A stretch of 64,000 nucleotides of DNA from Mesorhizobium sp. M1B.F.Ca.ET.045.04.1.1 (GCF_003952465.1 NZ_CP034448.1:4255001-4319000); one strand, 5' to 3'; shown: positions 8,709 to 18,852, counted from the stretch's first letter. Notes: generated from the sequence alone by a model not told the origin. Program-made: numbers and translations.

Positions 8709-9413
8709 ATGCTGGAGAAGAATAGCCGGATCGCCGAGGATGCGGCGATCGTCGACGAGGCGATCGTTTCGCGCCGGTCCGTGCGCGCCTTTTTGCCCGA
8801 CATGGTCGACGATGAGACGATCCGCGCCATCCTGACGGTCGCGGCGCGCGCGCCGTCGGGCACCAATATGCAGCCTTGGCGGGTCTATGTGACCAAGGGC
8901 GAGGTGAAGCAGCGCATCAGCGACGCCATCCTCAATTCCGGCATCCGCGCCGAGAAGGCGGAATGGGACGAGTACCGCTACTATCCCGACCAGTTCTTCG
9001 AGCCCTATCTCAGCCGGCGCCGCGCCAATGGTTTTGGCCTCTACGGCGCGATCGGCATCGGCCGGCGCGAAGTCGACAAGATGCGCGCGCAGCACGACCG
9101 CAACTTCGTCTTCTTCGATGCGCCGGTCGGCATGATCTTCACGGTCGACCGGCGGCTCAATAAGGGATCGTGGATCGACTACGGCATGTTCCTGCAGAAC
9201 ATCATGGTCGCGGCAAGGGGCAGGGGGCTGCATACCTGTCCGCAGGCGGCCTTCGCGCCCTACCACCGGCAGATCCGACCGGTGCTCGACATTCCCGACG
9301 AGGAAGTCGTCGTCTGCGGCATGGCGCTGGGCTATGAGGACCACTCGAAGCCCGAGAATGAATTCCGCACCGACCGCGCGCCGCTCGAAGATTGGGTGAC
9401 GTTCGCGGAGTAA
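8709..9413 (+). CDS. Nitroreductase family FMN enzyme, 234 aa
   Basis: The sequence has the family hallmarks: SRRSVRAFLPD near residue 18 (FMN phosphate and ribityl contacts), ARAPSGTNMQPW near residue 42, and the C-terminal VCGMALGYED followed by RAPLEDWV. These homodimeric flavoproteins reduce nitro compounds, quinones or other electrophiles with NAD(P)H. ATG 8709 is preferred because AAGGGA lies 6 bases upstream and the conserved fold begins about 15 residues later. The longer frame from 8523 reads only through the duplicated intergenic DNA. Its promoter faces the XRE regulator. Physiological substrate unknown. Confidence 0.85.
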   Translation: MLEKNSRIAEDAAIVDEAIVSRRSVRAFLPDMVDDETIRAILTVAARAPSGTNMQPWRVYVTKGEVKQRISDAILNSGIRAEKAEWDEYRYYPDQFFEPYLSRRRANGFGLYGAIGIGRREVDKMRAQHDRNFVFFDAPVGMIFTVDRRLNKGSWIDYGMFLQNIMVAARGRGLHTCPQAAFAPYHRQIRPVLDIPDEEVVVCGMALGYEDHSKPENEFRTDRAPLEDWVTFAE

Positions 9414-9416
9414 CAG

Positions 9417-10859
9417 TTAATCCGTGCTCATATGCGCGCCATGGCCGCTGACATGGGCGCCGTCCTGCGGCGTGAGCCTGAGATAGGCGAGCAGCGCGCA
9501 AAGCGTGATCAGCCCTTCGATGACGAACAGGATGCGATAGTCGTTGACGCTGGCCTGGCCGCCGCCGGCAAGCAGCGAGAGTAGTGCGGCCGCCAGGCCG
9601 ACGCTGATCGCTACCGCCAGCTGCCACAGGATGTAGTAAAGCGCGCTGAAGCGCGCGAGCTGCTCGGGCGCGATGTCGGAATAGGAAAGATTGCCGGTCG
9701 AGGCCCATTGTACCGACCGGAAAAGGCCGAAGATGAAAATGTAGGTAAGCACGATCCAGGCGGGCGTGCTTTCCTGCAGCAAGGCAAAACCGGCGACCAG
9801 CAAGGCGGCGATCGGCGTGTTGGTGACCAGAACGCGCTTGAAGCCGAAGCGGTTCAAGATACGCGGCATGAAGAAACGCATCAGCAGCGACCCGATCGCG
9901 GCGACAAAGGTCAGCGATCCGGCCTGCACCGCGCTCATGCCGAAACCGAGCTGGAACATCAGCGGCAAAAGGAAGACCACCGAGCTCAACCCGATCGTGT
10001 CGAGACCGCCGCCGGTGAGGAAGCTGATGCGGAAGGTGCGGATGCGCAGCAGGTTGAGATCGAGCAACGGATTGCGGGCGCGCAGGCAATAGAAGGCCGC
10101 GACGGTGAGGATGGCTATCGCCAGGACGAGTTCCAAGGCGATGCGGGCGGCCGCTGCGTCCTTGGCGGCGAGCGAGTCCATGCCGAAGACGAGCAGCGCC
10201 ATGCCGCTGCCGACGAGCAGGAAGCCCGGAAAATCGAAAGGCGTGCGGACCGGCTTGGTGGTCGTGGGGAACAGCGAGGCCGCGAGCAGCGCGGCGGTCA
10301 GCGCGATCGGTATGTTGATGTAGAAGATCCAGCGCCAGGAAACGTAAGTGGTGAGCGCGCCGCCGACGAGCGGCCCAACCAGCGGCCCTGACTGGCCGGC
10401 GAGCGAAATGTACATGTTGATCTTGAGCGTGCGATCGCGCGGGAAGCTCGACAGGATCACGACCTGGCCGAGCGTGCCCATCAGCGCGCCGCCGAAGCCT
10501 TGCAGCGCGCGCGAGGCGACCAGCATCCACATGTTTTCCGACAGGCCGCAGAGCGCCGAGGCGCTGGCGAAAACCAACAAGGCAAAGCAGTAGACGTTGC
10601 GCAGGCCGAAGCGATCGGCCAACCAGCCGCCGAGCGGCATCGTGACGATGAGGCTCGCGACATAGACGGTAATCAGAAGGCCGAGCTGGCTCGGCGGGCG
10701 ATCAAGGCTTTCGCCGATTCCGGGCAGCGCGGTCACCACGACATTCTGGTCGAGGCTGGTCATGAAGACGCCGCAGGCGACAGTCGCCGGCAACAGCATG
10801 GACGGCTCGCCCGCCGGAGCAAAGCGGGGCGTGGCCGTCGCCGAAATCTCTGCAGTCAT
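9417..10859 (-). CDS. MFS transporter, DHA2 (EmrB/QacA) family, 480 aa
   Basis: A polytopic membrane protein with many hydrophobic segments, consistent with the 14-helix DHA2 drug:H+ antiporters. TSLDQNVVVTALPGIGESL in the first helix is the DHA2 motif with the membrane-embedded acidic residue. Between helices 2 and 3 LGGWLADRFGLRNVY is the MFS signature loop. It is convergent with the nitroreductase (3-base gap). No membrane fusion protein gene is adjacent, so it is unlikely to form a tripartite pump from this locus. Substrate unknown. No good ribosome-binding site precedes ATG 10859; ATG 10799 is an alternative start. Confidence 0.85.
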   Translation of the reverse strand: MTAEISATATPRFAPAGEPSMLLPATVACGVFMTSLDQNVVVTALPGIGESLDRPPSQLGLLITVYVASLIVTMPLGGWLADRFGLRNVYCFALLVFASASALCGLSENMWMLVASRALQGFGGALMGTLGQVVILSSFPRDRTLKINMYISLAGQSGPLVGPLVGGALTTYVSWRWIFYINIPIALTAALLAASLFPTTTKPVRTPFDFPGFLLVGSGMALLVFGMDSLAAKDAAAARIALELVLAIAILTVAAFYCLRARNPLLDLNLLRIRTFRISFLTGGGLDTIGLSSVVFLLPLMFQLGFGMSAVQAGSLTFVAAIGSLLMRFFMPRILNRFGFKRVLVTNTPIAALLVAGFALLQESTPAWIVLTYIFIFGLFRSVQWASTGNLSYSDIAPEQLARFSALYYILWQLAVAISVGLAAALLSLLAGGGQASVNDYRILFVIEGLITLCALLAYLRLTPQDGAHVSGHGAHMSTD

Positions 10860-11019
10860 GGGAGGGTATGGTCGAACTGGTTGCCTGAACGGACGCCTGC
10901 CGACAAGAGCCCGTGATTCCTATCTATCGTCTTCGCTGGCCCAAGGCTCAAGCAGCAGTTGTGGCCGTCGATAGTGCCAGACTACTCACTGGACCAATCC
11001 CTGGTTTCCCCGGATTGCT

Positions 11020-11607
11020 TCAGTGCACCTCGTAGCCGACTTCCTCGCTGGCGTGGCACAAGGCCTTCCAGAACGAGCGCGCGAAGGAGCGGAACACATA
11101 GATGTCGAACTGGTCGGCGCCGCTGCGCTGGATCTGGGCAAAGACATCGTGATGGGTGGTCGAACGGCCGGCTCCAAGCGGGAAAGCCGGCAAGGCGAAG
11201 TCGATGGCGAAGAATTTCGCCATCACCCATTCGGCCTTCGGCCCGGCGATGCGGATTGCGGTGCGGCCATGTGAAAGATCCGTGATCGTGCCGACGGCAG
11301 GCGTGATGACGCCAGCGAACGCTGCCGCCAGGCCCTCCGCCTCGTCGACCACGGTGAATTTTCCGGGCGCGAAGCCGAAAGCGGCGCGAAGGCCGCTGCT
11401 TACGCCGCCGCCGGCGCCGTCTGGCAAGGCAAGGCCGGTGACCTTGCGGACGGCATCGATCAGCCGCTTTTCCTCGCCTGGCCATGCCGCGAGCTGCAGG
11501 ATCGAGCCAGGCCGCGTCTCGGACAGGATGACGTCGACGCCATGCTCGAAATTGCCGTGCGAGCCCGGGTGGTAGACCGGCTCGAGCGGAGATTGGCGCT
11601 CAACCAT
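11020..11607 (-). CDS. soxG: Sarcosine oxidase gamma subunit
   Basis: About 195 residues in the position and size of SoxG, the small subunit of heterotetrameric sarcosine oxidase. It resembles a truncated GcvT-like fold (PKAEWVMAKFFAIDF, FDIYVFRSFARSFWKAL near the C-terminus). The ATG at 11607 overlaps the soxA stop by 8 bases, which argues for translational coupling. It is the last gene of soxB-soxD-soxA-soxG. The longer open frame to 11721 only reads antisense-like sequence inside soxA. In this enzyme gamma helps assemble the complex rather than doing chemistry. Confidence 0.88.
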   Translation of the reverse strand: MVERQSPLEPVYHPGSHGNFEHGVDVILSETRPGSILQLAAWPGEEKRLIDAVRKVTGLALPDGAGGGVSSGLRAAFGFAPGKFTVVDEAEGLAAAFAGVITPAVGTITDLSHGRTAIRIAGPKAEWVMAKFFAIDFALPAFPLGAGRSTTHHDVFAQIQRSGADQFDIYVFRSFARSFWKALCHASEEVGYEVH

Positions 11608-14593
11608 GCATGCGGCTCCCGTCTGGATCGTAGAAATGGTTGGAGACGATCTCGATCGGCCCAAACCGGTTGCGCAGCGGGTCGGAGACGAAGGCACGCG
11701 TGCCGTGGCGCGCCTTGCCATCCTTGACTAGGGCCAGCGCGATATATTTGCCGAGCGCCGGCGAATAGCAGCAGGCGGTGATATGGCCGATCGAATCGTG
11801 CGGATTGGCTTCATCCAGCTCCTCTACGATATGTCCGCCACCGTTCAGCGCCCGGTTGTCGAGCGCAATCACCCCGACCAACTCCAGCCGGTCGGGAGCG
11901 ATCAGGCCTTCGCGATCCATCATGGCTGAGCCGATGAAGGGCTTCTTCTTCGACAGCATCCAGTCGAGATGCAGGTCGCGCGCAGTCGTGCGGCCGTCGA
12001 TCTCGGCGCCGGTGACGTGGCCCTTCTCGATGCGCATGGTACCTAGCGCCTCGAGCCCGTAGGTGACCAGGCCGAACGGCTTGCCTGCCTCGATGAGAGC
12101 TTCCCACACCCGCGTGCCGTGGCCGGCTCCGGAATAGACCTCGAAGGCCATCTCGCCGGAGAAAGACAGGCGGCAGATCATCACCGGCACGCCGGCGATC
12201 TCACCATGGATGATGCCCATGAAGGGGAGGGTCGCATTGTCGACGGCGGTGCCGGTAACGCAAGAAGCGAGGATTGCCCTGGCTTTCGGTCCGCCGATCG
12301 CCGCACCCGCCCATTCGTCGGTGACGGAGGTGACGGTGACCTTCAACTCGGGCCAGATGACGTCGAGGAAATATTCCAGATGCTGCATCACCTTGCCGGC
12401 ATTGGCGGTGGTGGTGGTCATCAGGAAGTCCTGCTCGCCGAGCCGCCAGGTGGTGCCGTCGTCGAAGGCAAGGCCGTCCTCGCGCAGCATCAGGCCGTAG
12501 CGGGCCTTGCCGACGGCTAAAGTCGAAAACATGTTGGTGTAGACGCGGTCGAGGAATTCCGCCGCATCCGGCCCTTGTACCGCAATCTTTCCGAGCGTCG
12601 AGACATCGACGATGCCGGCGCTCTCGCGCGTCGCCTTGGCCTCGCGGACATAGGCCTGCTCGACCGTCTCGCCGGCAAGGCCGTAGATCATCGGGCGATA
12701 CCACAGGCCGGCCGAATACATGGTCGCGGCATTGTCGAGGTGCCAGTCATGCATCGGCGTCAGCCGCTCCGGCTTCAAGTCGCCGAAGCGCTCGGCCGCC
12801 AGCGAGCCGATGGAAACCGCCGTGTAGGGCGGGCGGAAGCGCGTCGTGCCGACTTCGGGGATCGGCTTGCCGAGCGCTTCGGCCATGATGGCGAGGCCCG
12901 GCACGTTGGAGTTCTTGCCCTGGTCGGTCGCCATGCCAAGGGTGGTGTAGCGCTTCAGATGCTCGACCGAGACGAAGCCTTCGCGATGCGCGAGCCGCAC
13001 ATCCTCGGCGGTCACGTCGTGCTGGAAGTCGACAAAGCTCTTGCCCTTGGCCTTGATCTCGAAGACCGGCGCCGGATCGGGATCGCCAGGGGCGGCCTCG
13101 ACGACCGGCAGGGGCGCGGATGACGCTGTTCCGCCGGCGGCCTCAAGGCCGGCCGCGCGGCCCTCGGCGATGGCTTCCGCGGTCGAGAAGGCGCCGGTGA
13201 AGGCGCCGGCGCCGATCCAGCGCTGCGTCGGCCGCGGCGGTAGGAAGGCCTGCCTGCCCGGATCCCACACGGCCTTGGCGCCGGCCTGGCTGGCGAGATG
13301 GATGGTCGGCGACCAGCCGCCCGACATCAGCAGGCAGTCGGCATGGATGCTGCGCTCATCGCCACTGAGCGCTCCGCCCATCGCGTCGAACCGCTGCACC
13401 TTGAGGCCGGTGAGCGCCTTGCCGCCTTCGGTGGCGATCACGGCATGGCCGGCAAGCAGCTCGGCCTCGGCTTCGCTGGCCAGCCTGCTCATCTCGTTCG
13501 ACACGTCGCTGCGGACATCGACGATGGCGACGACAGCGGCACCGGCCTTCTTCAGGGCAACGGCCGGGCGATAGGCGCTGTCGTTGTTGGTGAACAGCGC
13601 GATCCGCTGGCCGGGCAGCACGCCATATTCATTGGCGTAGCGTTCGGCCGCATGCGCCAGCATGACACCCGGACGGTCGTTGCCGGGAAACACCAGCGGA
13701 CGCTCGAAGGAACCGGTGGCGAGAACCACGGTCCTGGCGCGGATCGCCCAATAGCGCTGGCGCGGCTCTCCCTTGGCCGCCACCTCCTTGTGGTCGGTTA
13801 CGCGTTCGAGCGCGGCGAGCGTGTTGCCGTCGTAATAGCCCCAGGCCGTCGTGCGCGGCAGCAGGCGGACATTGTCATTGCCCTCGAGCTGGCCGACGAC
13901 GCGCCCCGCCCAGTCGGTGGCTGGCGCGCCGTCGATGGTTTCGTCCGACCAGTTGGCCGAGCCGCCGAAGCGCGCTTCGAGGTCGGCCAGGATCACGCGC
14001 GCACCCTGGTCGGCCGCGGCCTTCGCCGCCATCAGGCCGGCCGGGCCGGAGCCGACCACCAGCACGTCGCAAAAGGCGTTCATGCGCTCGTAGCGCGAGC
14101 TATCGGGCGCGGTGCCCGCCTTGCCGAGCCCGGCAGCGCGGCGGATGAAATGCTCGCAGAACATCCAGAAGCGCGTGCCCTTCAGCGGGCCGATCACCGG
14201 CCCCATGAAGGTCTTGTAGTAGAAGCCGGCCGACAGGATCTTGCCGCCGAGCTGGTTGAGCGCGCCGACATCCCAGGCGAGCGAGGGCGAGCGGTTCTGG
14301 CTGACGGCGACGAGCCCGTCATAGATCTCGACCATGGTGGCGGGGATGTTCGGCTCGCGAACGTCGCCGCGCAGCACCGTCACCAGCGCGTTCGGTTCCT
14401 CGACACCGGCGGCAAGCAGGCCGCGCGGGCGGTGGTATTTGAACGAGCGGCCGAACAGCGTCACGCCATTGGCGAGCAGCGCCGATGCGAGCGTGTCGCC
14501 GGCATGGCCGGTATAGGGTGCGCCGTCGAAGGTGAAGCGGATGGTGCGCAGCCGGTCGATGCGGCCGCCGGTTTCCGTGCGGCGAGGGCTCAC
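11600..14593 (-). CDS. soxA: Sarcosine oxidase alpha subunit, 997 aa
   Basis: Domain order fits SoxA. An N-terminal ferredoxin-like fold (IRFTFDGAPYTGHAGDTLAS, about residues 18-37) is followed by an NAD-binding Rossmann domain (VLVVGSGPAGLMAAKAAADQ, about 178-197). The C-terminal half (about 600-990) is a GcvT/folate-binding domain (SGEMAFEVYSGAGHG). The complex oxidises sarcosine to glycine and transfers the methyl carbon to tetrahydrofolate as methylene-THF, releasing hydrogen peroxide. It overlaps soxD by 4 bases at the start. Full length for the family. Confidence 0.95.
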   Translation of the reverse strand: MSPRRTETGGRIDRLRTIRFTFDGAPYTGHAGDTLASALLANGVTLFGRSFKYHRPRGLLAAGVEEPNALVTVLRGDVREPNIPATMVEIYDGLVAVSQNRSPSLAWDVGALNQLGGKILSAGFYYKTFMGPVIGPLKGTRFWMFCEHFIRRAAGLGKAGTAPDSSRYERMNAFCDVLVVGSGPAGLMAAKAAADQGARVILADLEARFGGSANWSDETIDGAPATDWAGRVVGQLEGNDNVRLLPRTTAWGYYDGNTLAALERVTDHKEVAAKGEPRQRYWAIRARTVVLATGSFERPLVFPGNDRPGVMLAHAAERYANEYGVLPGQRIALFTNNDSAYRPAVALKKAGAAVVAIVDVRSDVSNEMSRLASEAEAELLAGHAVIATEGGKALTGLKVQRFDAMGGALSGDERSIHADCLLMSGGWSPTIHLASQAGAKAVWDPGRQAFLPPRPTQRWIGAGAFTGAFSTAEAIAEGRAAGLEAAGGTASSAPLPVVEAAPGDPDPAPVFEIKAKGKSFVDFQHDVTAEDVRLAHREGFVSVEHLKRYTTLGMATDQGKNSNVPGLAIMAEALGKPIPEVGTTRFRPPYTAVSIGSLAAERFGDLKPERLTPMHDWHLDNAATMYSAGLWYRPMIYGLAGETVEQAYVREAKATRESAGIVDVSTLGKIAVQGPDAAEFLDRVYTNMFSTLAVGKARYGLMLREDGLAFDDGTTWRLGEQDFLMTTTTANAGKVMQHLEYFLDVIWPELKVTVTSVTDEWAGAAIGGPKARAILASCVTGTAVDNATLPFMGIIHGEIAGVPVMICRLSFSGEMAFEVYSGAGHGTRVWEALIEAGKPFGLVTYGLEALGTMRIEKGHVTGAEIDGRTTARDLHLDWMLSKKKPFIGSAMMDREGLIAPDRLELVGVIALDNRALNGGGHIVEELDEANPHDSIGHITACCYSPALGKYIALALVKDGKARHGTRAFVSDPLRNRFGPIEIVSNHFYDPDGSRMHG

Positions 14594-14883
14594 TGGTTGC
14601 CTCCCGCCTTATGGGCCGCGGATTTGTGTCCGCCACGGACGAAGGCGGTGCTCAAGATTTCATGGGTTACGGTATTGCGCACCACCCGCAGATGCGCGCG
14701 GCAGCCGCCGGAATGCTGCCAGATCTCATTGTGGTCGCCGGCCGGGTTCAGCCGGTCGTAGACATAGGCGTTCCAGGCGTCGAGGTCCTGTGAGGCCGGT
14801 TGCGGCCGCTCGCGGTTGCCGTCGCCCTGGTAGGTGAATTCGATTACGTCGCGCGGGCCGCAATAGGGACAGGTGATCAACAT
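14590..14883 (-). CDS. soxD: Sarcosine oxidase delta subunit, 97 aa
   Basis: Small zinc-binding subunit. CPYCGPRDVIEF (residues 5-16) gives two Cys ligands, and the later His and Cys residues around HSGGCRAHLRVVRNT complete the site. Length matches SoxD, which bridges the other subunits. It overlaps soxA by 4 bases and follows soxB by 13 bases, the standard soxBDAG order. Confidence 0.93.
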   Translation of the reverse strand: MLITCPYCGPRDVIEFTYQGDGNRERPQPASQDLDAWNAYVYDRLNPAGDHNEIWQHSGGCRAHLRVVRNTVTHEILSTAFVRGGHKSAAHKAGGNQ

Positions 14884-14896
14884 CTTGATTTCAACC

Positions 14897-16156
14897 CTAG
14901 TGCAGCCGAGGCGTCGCGCCCTGGCCTTTGTCGTCGATGATCAGGCCGCGATAGAAACGGTCGAGCGTGAAGGGGGCGTTGAACTCATGCGGCTCGTCCT
15001 TGGCGATAGTCCAGGCGAAGCACCAGCCCGAGGCAGGCGTCGCCTTGAAGCCGCCATAGCACCAGCCGCAATTGAGATACATGCCGGGCAGCGGTCCGGT
15101 GGTGATGATCGGCGAGCCGTCCATCGTCATGTCGCAAAGCCCGCCCCAGGAGCGCAGCATGCGCACGCGCGCCAGGCCCGGGAACAGCGCCAGCATCTCG
15201 CTCATCACCTCGTCGACGACCGGCAGGCTGCCGCGCTGGGCATAGCTGTTGTAGCCGTCCAGATCGCCGCCATAGACAAGGCCGCCCTTGTCGGACTGCG
15301 AGATGTAGAAGTGGCCCATGCCGAAGGTGAGAACGGTGTCGACGATCGGCTTCAGCGATTCCGAGACGAAGGCCTGCAGCACGTGGCTTTCGATCGGCAT
15401 ATGCGAAATGCCGGCAAGCTGCATGACGCTGCCGGTGCTGCCGGCAACCGCAAGCGCTACCTTCTTGGCGCGGATCTCGCCGCGCGTCGTCGTCACGCCA
15501 ATGACCCTGTCGCCGTCGCGCAGGAAGCCGGTGACCTCGCAATTTTCGATGATGTCGACGCCGCGCCGGTCGGCGCCGCGCGCATAGCCCCATGCGACCG
15601 CGTCGTGGCGCGCCGTGCCGGCGCGCGGCTGCATCAGTCCGCCGAGGACGGGAAAGCGCGCCGAACCCGAGACGTCCAGTGCTGGAACAAGCCGCTTGAT
15701 CTGGTCGACACTCATCAGTTCCGCATCGACGCCGAGATGGCGCATAGCGTTGCCGCGCCTCGCATAATCGTCGAGCTGGGCCGGTGTGTGCGCGAGGTTG
15801 AGGCAGCCGCGCTGCGAGAACATGACGTTGTAGTTGAGGTCGTGCGACAGGTTCTCCCACAGCTTCATCGAATGTTCGTAGAAGCGGGTGTTCTGCGGCA
15901 AGAGGTAGTTGGAGCGCACAGCGGTGGTGTTGCGGCCGACATTGCCCGAGCCCAGCCAGCCTTTTTCCAGCACCGCGACATTGGTGATGCCGTGCTCCCT
16001 GGCAAGGTAATAGGCGGTCGAGAGGCCATGGCCGCCGCCGCCGATGACGATCACGTCATAGGACGCCTTGGGATCCGGCTTGCGCCAGGCCGGCTTCCAG
16101 TCCTTGTTGCCGGTCAGAGCGTTCTTGAGCAGCGAAAAGGCTGAATATTCCGCCAT
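14897..16156 (-). CDS. soxB: Sarcosine oxidase beta subunit, 419 aa
   Basis: A DAO-superfamily flavoprotein with dinucleotide-binding VIVIGGGGHGLSTAYYLAR at about residues 34-52. GWLGSGNVGRNTTAVRSNYL follows near residue 69 and is characteristic of SoxB, which carries both FAD and covalently bound FMN. Full length. It is first in the soxBDAG operon. AGGAAG precedes the ATG at 16156 closely and AAAGGA lies about 11 bases upstream. The promoter must lie in the roughly 200 bases shared with the divergent MscS gene, where no convincing boxes were seen. Confidence 0.95.
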   Translation of the reverse strand: MAEYSAFSLLKNALTGNKDWKPAWRKPDPKASYDVIVIGGGGHGLSTAYYLAREHGITNVAVLEKGWLGSGNVGRNTTAVRSNYLLPQNTRFYEHSMKLWENLSHDLNYNVMFSQRGCLNLAHTPAQLDDYARRGNAMRHLGVDAELMSVDQIKRLVPALDVSGSARFPVLGGLMQPRAGTARHDAVAWGYARGADRRGVDIIENCEVTGFLRDGDRVIGVTTTRGEIRAKKVALAVAGSTGSVMQLAGISHMPIESHVLQAFVSESLKPIVDTVLTFGMGHFYISQSDKGGLVYGGDLDGYNSYAQRGSLPVVDEVMSEMLALFPGLARVRMLRSWGGLCDMTMDGSPIITTGPLPGMYLNCGWCYGGFKATPASGWCFAWTIAKDEPHEFNAPFTLDRFYRGLIIDDKGQGATPRLH

Positions 16157-16362
16157 TCTTCCTGTTGTCCTTTTGGTGCGAGGCGGCAGACTATAGAGCA
16201 GGCGGGAAGCGCAAAGCCAAGATTACGCCATCGCTTTTCGACAGGCCGACTCCGATCCTCGGCATCGGTCCGCGGACGGAGACGGCTTGCCGCCCGGTAT
16301 GGCGGTCTTTATCAAGGGCGGAATTTTCGAAGATTTTTCGGCCGCGAGTCGCCCGTCACGTC

Positions 16363-18852
16363 ATGATTTTCCGACTGCTACGCCTGATCCTGGTCGCCAT
16401 TGTCGTCGCCGCGGCGCAGCCGTCGTCCGGCGCGATGGCGCAGGCGATCGGCCAAGGCTCCGCGCAGCTCATCGCAGACCAGACCAAGGCTATCCAGGAC
16501 CTGACGGCGAAGACCGACGGCCTGGAGAAGAAAATAGGCGCCCCCGACCAGGACGATGCCGGCCTTGTCGATATCCGCTTGCAGCTCGAGGATATTTCGC
16601 GGGCGGCGCTGAACAGCGCGCTCGCGTTCCGTTCGCGCCTCAACGACATTAACGGTCGCATCGAGGTGTTGGGGCCGCCGCCGGCGCAAGGCCAGCCGCC
16701 GGAGCCCGCGGTCGTCGCCAACGAGCGCGCAGCGCTCTCGGCCGAGAAGGCCGAGATCAATGCGGTGGTGGCCAGCGCGCAGAACCTGTCGATCCGCATC
16801 AGCGGGCTGGTCGACAAGATCGCCACCATGCGCAGCGAGCTTTTCCGCAGCGTTCTGACGAAACGCTATGAATTGACCGATGCGCTGAGCCCGCAGGCCT
16901 TTTCCGATGCGCACGACCAGTTCAGCGGCCTCTACAAAGCGGTGGCGTCCTGGCTCAGCTTCGCGTTGAAGTTCAAGTTCCAAGCCATGCTTGCGGCGAC
17001 GCTGATGGCGCTGGCGCTCGCGGCAGTGCTGCTGATCGGCGGCAGGCGCCTGTTCGGCCGCATCTTCGAGGCCGATCCATCGGTCGAAGAGCCGTCCTAC
17101 CTCAGCCGGCTTTCGGTGGCGTTCTGGTCGACGTTGCTGCCGACCGTGGCGCTCGGCGCGTTCCTCGCCTCGACCGTGTTCTTCTTCAACTATTACAACG
17201 TGCTGCGCGGCGACATCGGCGAATTCCTCAACGCGCTGCTCGCGGTCATCGCGGTGGTGTTCTGCGTCAACCGGCTGACCAATGCGGCACTCGAGCCGCG
17301 GCTGCCGGACTGGCGGCTTATTCCGGTGGAGACCGGTCCGGCGCGCTGGCTGGTGCGGCTGACCACGGCCATGGCCGTGGTTCTCGGCTTCAATTACTTT
17401 CTGTCGGTCGTCAACGAGAAGATGGGTTCGCCGCTGTCGCTGACGATCGCGCGAAGCTTCGTCGCCACCGTCATCGTCGGCGTCATCCTGATCCTGATGG
17501 GAGTGCTGAGACCTTTCAAAGCGCAAGACGGCTCGTGGCGACCGTGGCCGGCATGGCTTCGCCTCATTGCCATCGGGCTCGGCCTGTTCACCATCGCAGC
17601 GGCGCTGCTCGGCTATATCGGCCTTGCGCTTTTTGTCTCGATCCAGGTCGTTGTCACCGGCACCACCCTGGTCACCGCCTATATCGGCTTCCTGTCGGCG
17701 CGGGCGATCGGCGAGGAGGGCGGCTTCGCCGACACTTCGGTCGGGCGCTGGCTGTCGGCCAATTCCAGCTCTGAGGACACCGCGCTCGATCAACTCGGCC
17801 TGGTGGTCAGCATCGCCATCAACCTGATGATCATGCTGGTGTTCCTGCCGCTGATCCTTTTGATGTGGGGCTTCCAGCCCGGCGACATCGAGGCCTGGGC
17901 CTACAAGCTGGCGACGGGCGTCACGATCGGCTCCGTCACGATCTCGTTCCTCGGCATCCTCACCGGCATCGTCGTCTTCGTCATCGGCTATTTCCTGACG
18001 CGCTGGTTCCAGGGCTGGCTCGACGGCTCGGTCATGGCGCGCGGCAAGGTCGACACCGGCGTGCGCAACTCGATCCGGCTGGCGGTAGGCTATGCCGGCG
18101 TCGCGCTTGCGGCGTTGGTCGGCATATCGGCGGCGGGCATCGATCTTTCCAATCTGGCGCTGGTCGCCGGCGCGCTTTCGCTGGGTATCGGCTTCGGCCT
18201 GCAGAACGTGGTCTCGAACTTCGTCTCAGGCCTGATCCTGCTTGCCGAGCGCCCGTTCAAGGTCGGCGACTGGATCGTCGCCGGCGACATCAGCGGCACG
18301 GTCAGAAAGATCAGCGTGCGCGCGACGGAGATCGAGACGTTCCAGCGGCAGTCGGTGATCCTGCCGAACTCGAACCTCATCAACAACGCGGTCGGCAACT
18401 GGACGCATCGCAACAAGCTTGGCCGCGTCGACATCAAGGTCGGCGTCGCCTATGGCAGTGACGTCAAGCGCGTTCATGCCCTTCTGCTCGACATTGCCCG
18501 GGCCCATCCGATGGTGCTCAAGAACCCCGAGCCCTTCGTGCTCTTCGCCAATTTCGGCGCCGCTGCGCTCGAATTCGAGATACGGGTATTCGTGGCCGAT
18601 GTGATGAACGGCAGCATCGTCCAGAACGACATCCGCTTCGCGATCTTCGATATCTTCGACGACGAGCACATCGAAATCCCGTCGACGCCGCGCGCCGTGG
18701 TCGAGACCAAAAAGCACGTATCGTGGCCGATCGACGACGACAAGATCGAGGCGGAATTTGCCGAGCGTGAACGGCTGGAGGCGGAGGCCGCGGCCGAGCA
18801 GGCACGGCTAGCGAAGATGAAGCGGAGGGGCCGCAAGCCCGATCCGGGCTGA
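16363..18852 (+). CDS. MscS-type mechanosensitive channel with DUF3772 periplasmic domain, 829 aa
   Basis: The start at 16363 gives a clear signal peptide (FRLLRLILVAIVVAAAQ then AMAQ). A helical periplasmic segment with coiled-coil character follows (about 35-190), then roughly ten or eleven membrane helices. The last ones form the MscS pore, seen in LSLGIGFGLQNVVSNFVSGL and RPFKVGDWIVAGDISGTVRK. The cytoplasmic vestibule domain and a charged tail (ERERLEAEAAAEQARLA) close the protein. The size matches long MscS proteins of Rhizobiales that protect against hypo-osmotic shock. The longer frame from 16165 would place the signal peptide internally and is rejected. Divergent from soxB. Confidence 0.88.
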   Translation: MIFRLLRLILVAIVVAAAQPSSGAMAQAIGQGSAQLIADQTKAIQDLTAKTDGLEKKIGAPDQDDAGLVDIRLQLEDISRAALNSALAFRSRLNDINGRIEVLGPPPAQGQPPEPAVVANERAALSAEKAEINAVVASAQNLSIRISGLVDKIATMRSELFRSVLTKRYELTDALSPQAFSDAHDQFSGLYKAVASWLSFALKFKFQAMLAATLMALALAAVLLIGGRRLFGRIFEADPSVEEPSYLSRLSVAFWSTLLPTVALGAFLASTVFFFNYYNVLRGDIGEFLNALLAVIAVVFCVNRLTNAALEPRLPDWRLIPVETGPARWLVRLTTAMAVVLGFNYFLSVVNEKMGSPLSLTIARSFVATVIVGVILILMGVLRPFKAQDGSWRPWPAWLRLIAIGLGLFTIAAALLGYIGLALFVSIQVVVTGTTLVTAYIGFLSARAIGEEGGFADTSVGRWLSANSSSEDTALDQLGLVVSIAINLMIMLVFLPLILLMWGFQPGDIEAWAYKLATGVTIGSVTISFLGILTGIVVFVIGYFLTRWFQGWLDGSVMARGKVDTGVRNSIRLAVGYAGVALAALVGISAAGIDLSNLALVAGALSLGIGFGLQNVVSNFVSGLILLAERPFKVGDWIVAGDISGTVRKISVRATEIETFQRQSVILPNSNLINNAVGNWTHRNKLGRVDIKVGVAYGSDVKRVHALLLDIARAHPMVLKNPEPFVLFANFGAAALEFEIRVFVADVMNGSIVQNDIRFAIFDIFDDEHIEIPSTPRAVVETKKHVSWPIDDDKIEAEFAERERLEAEAAAEQARLAKMKRRGRKPDPG

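Noticed and set aside
13298..14761. Long plus-strand frame of 487 codons opposite soxA
   Set aside because: Shadow of soxA; composition is His/Arg/Ala-rich nonsense with no domain.
16378..17793. Minus-strand frame of 471 codons opposite the MscS gene
   Set aside because: Antisense shadow; the opposite strand has signal peptide, helices and MscS motifs.
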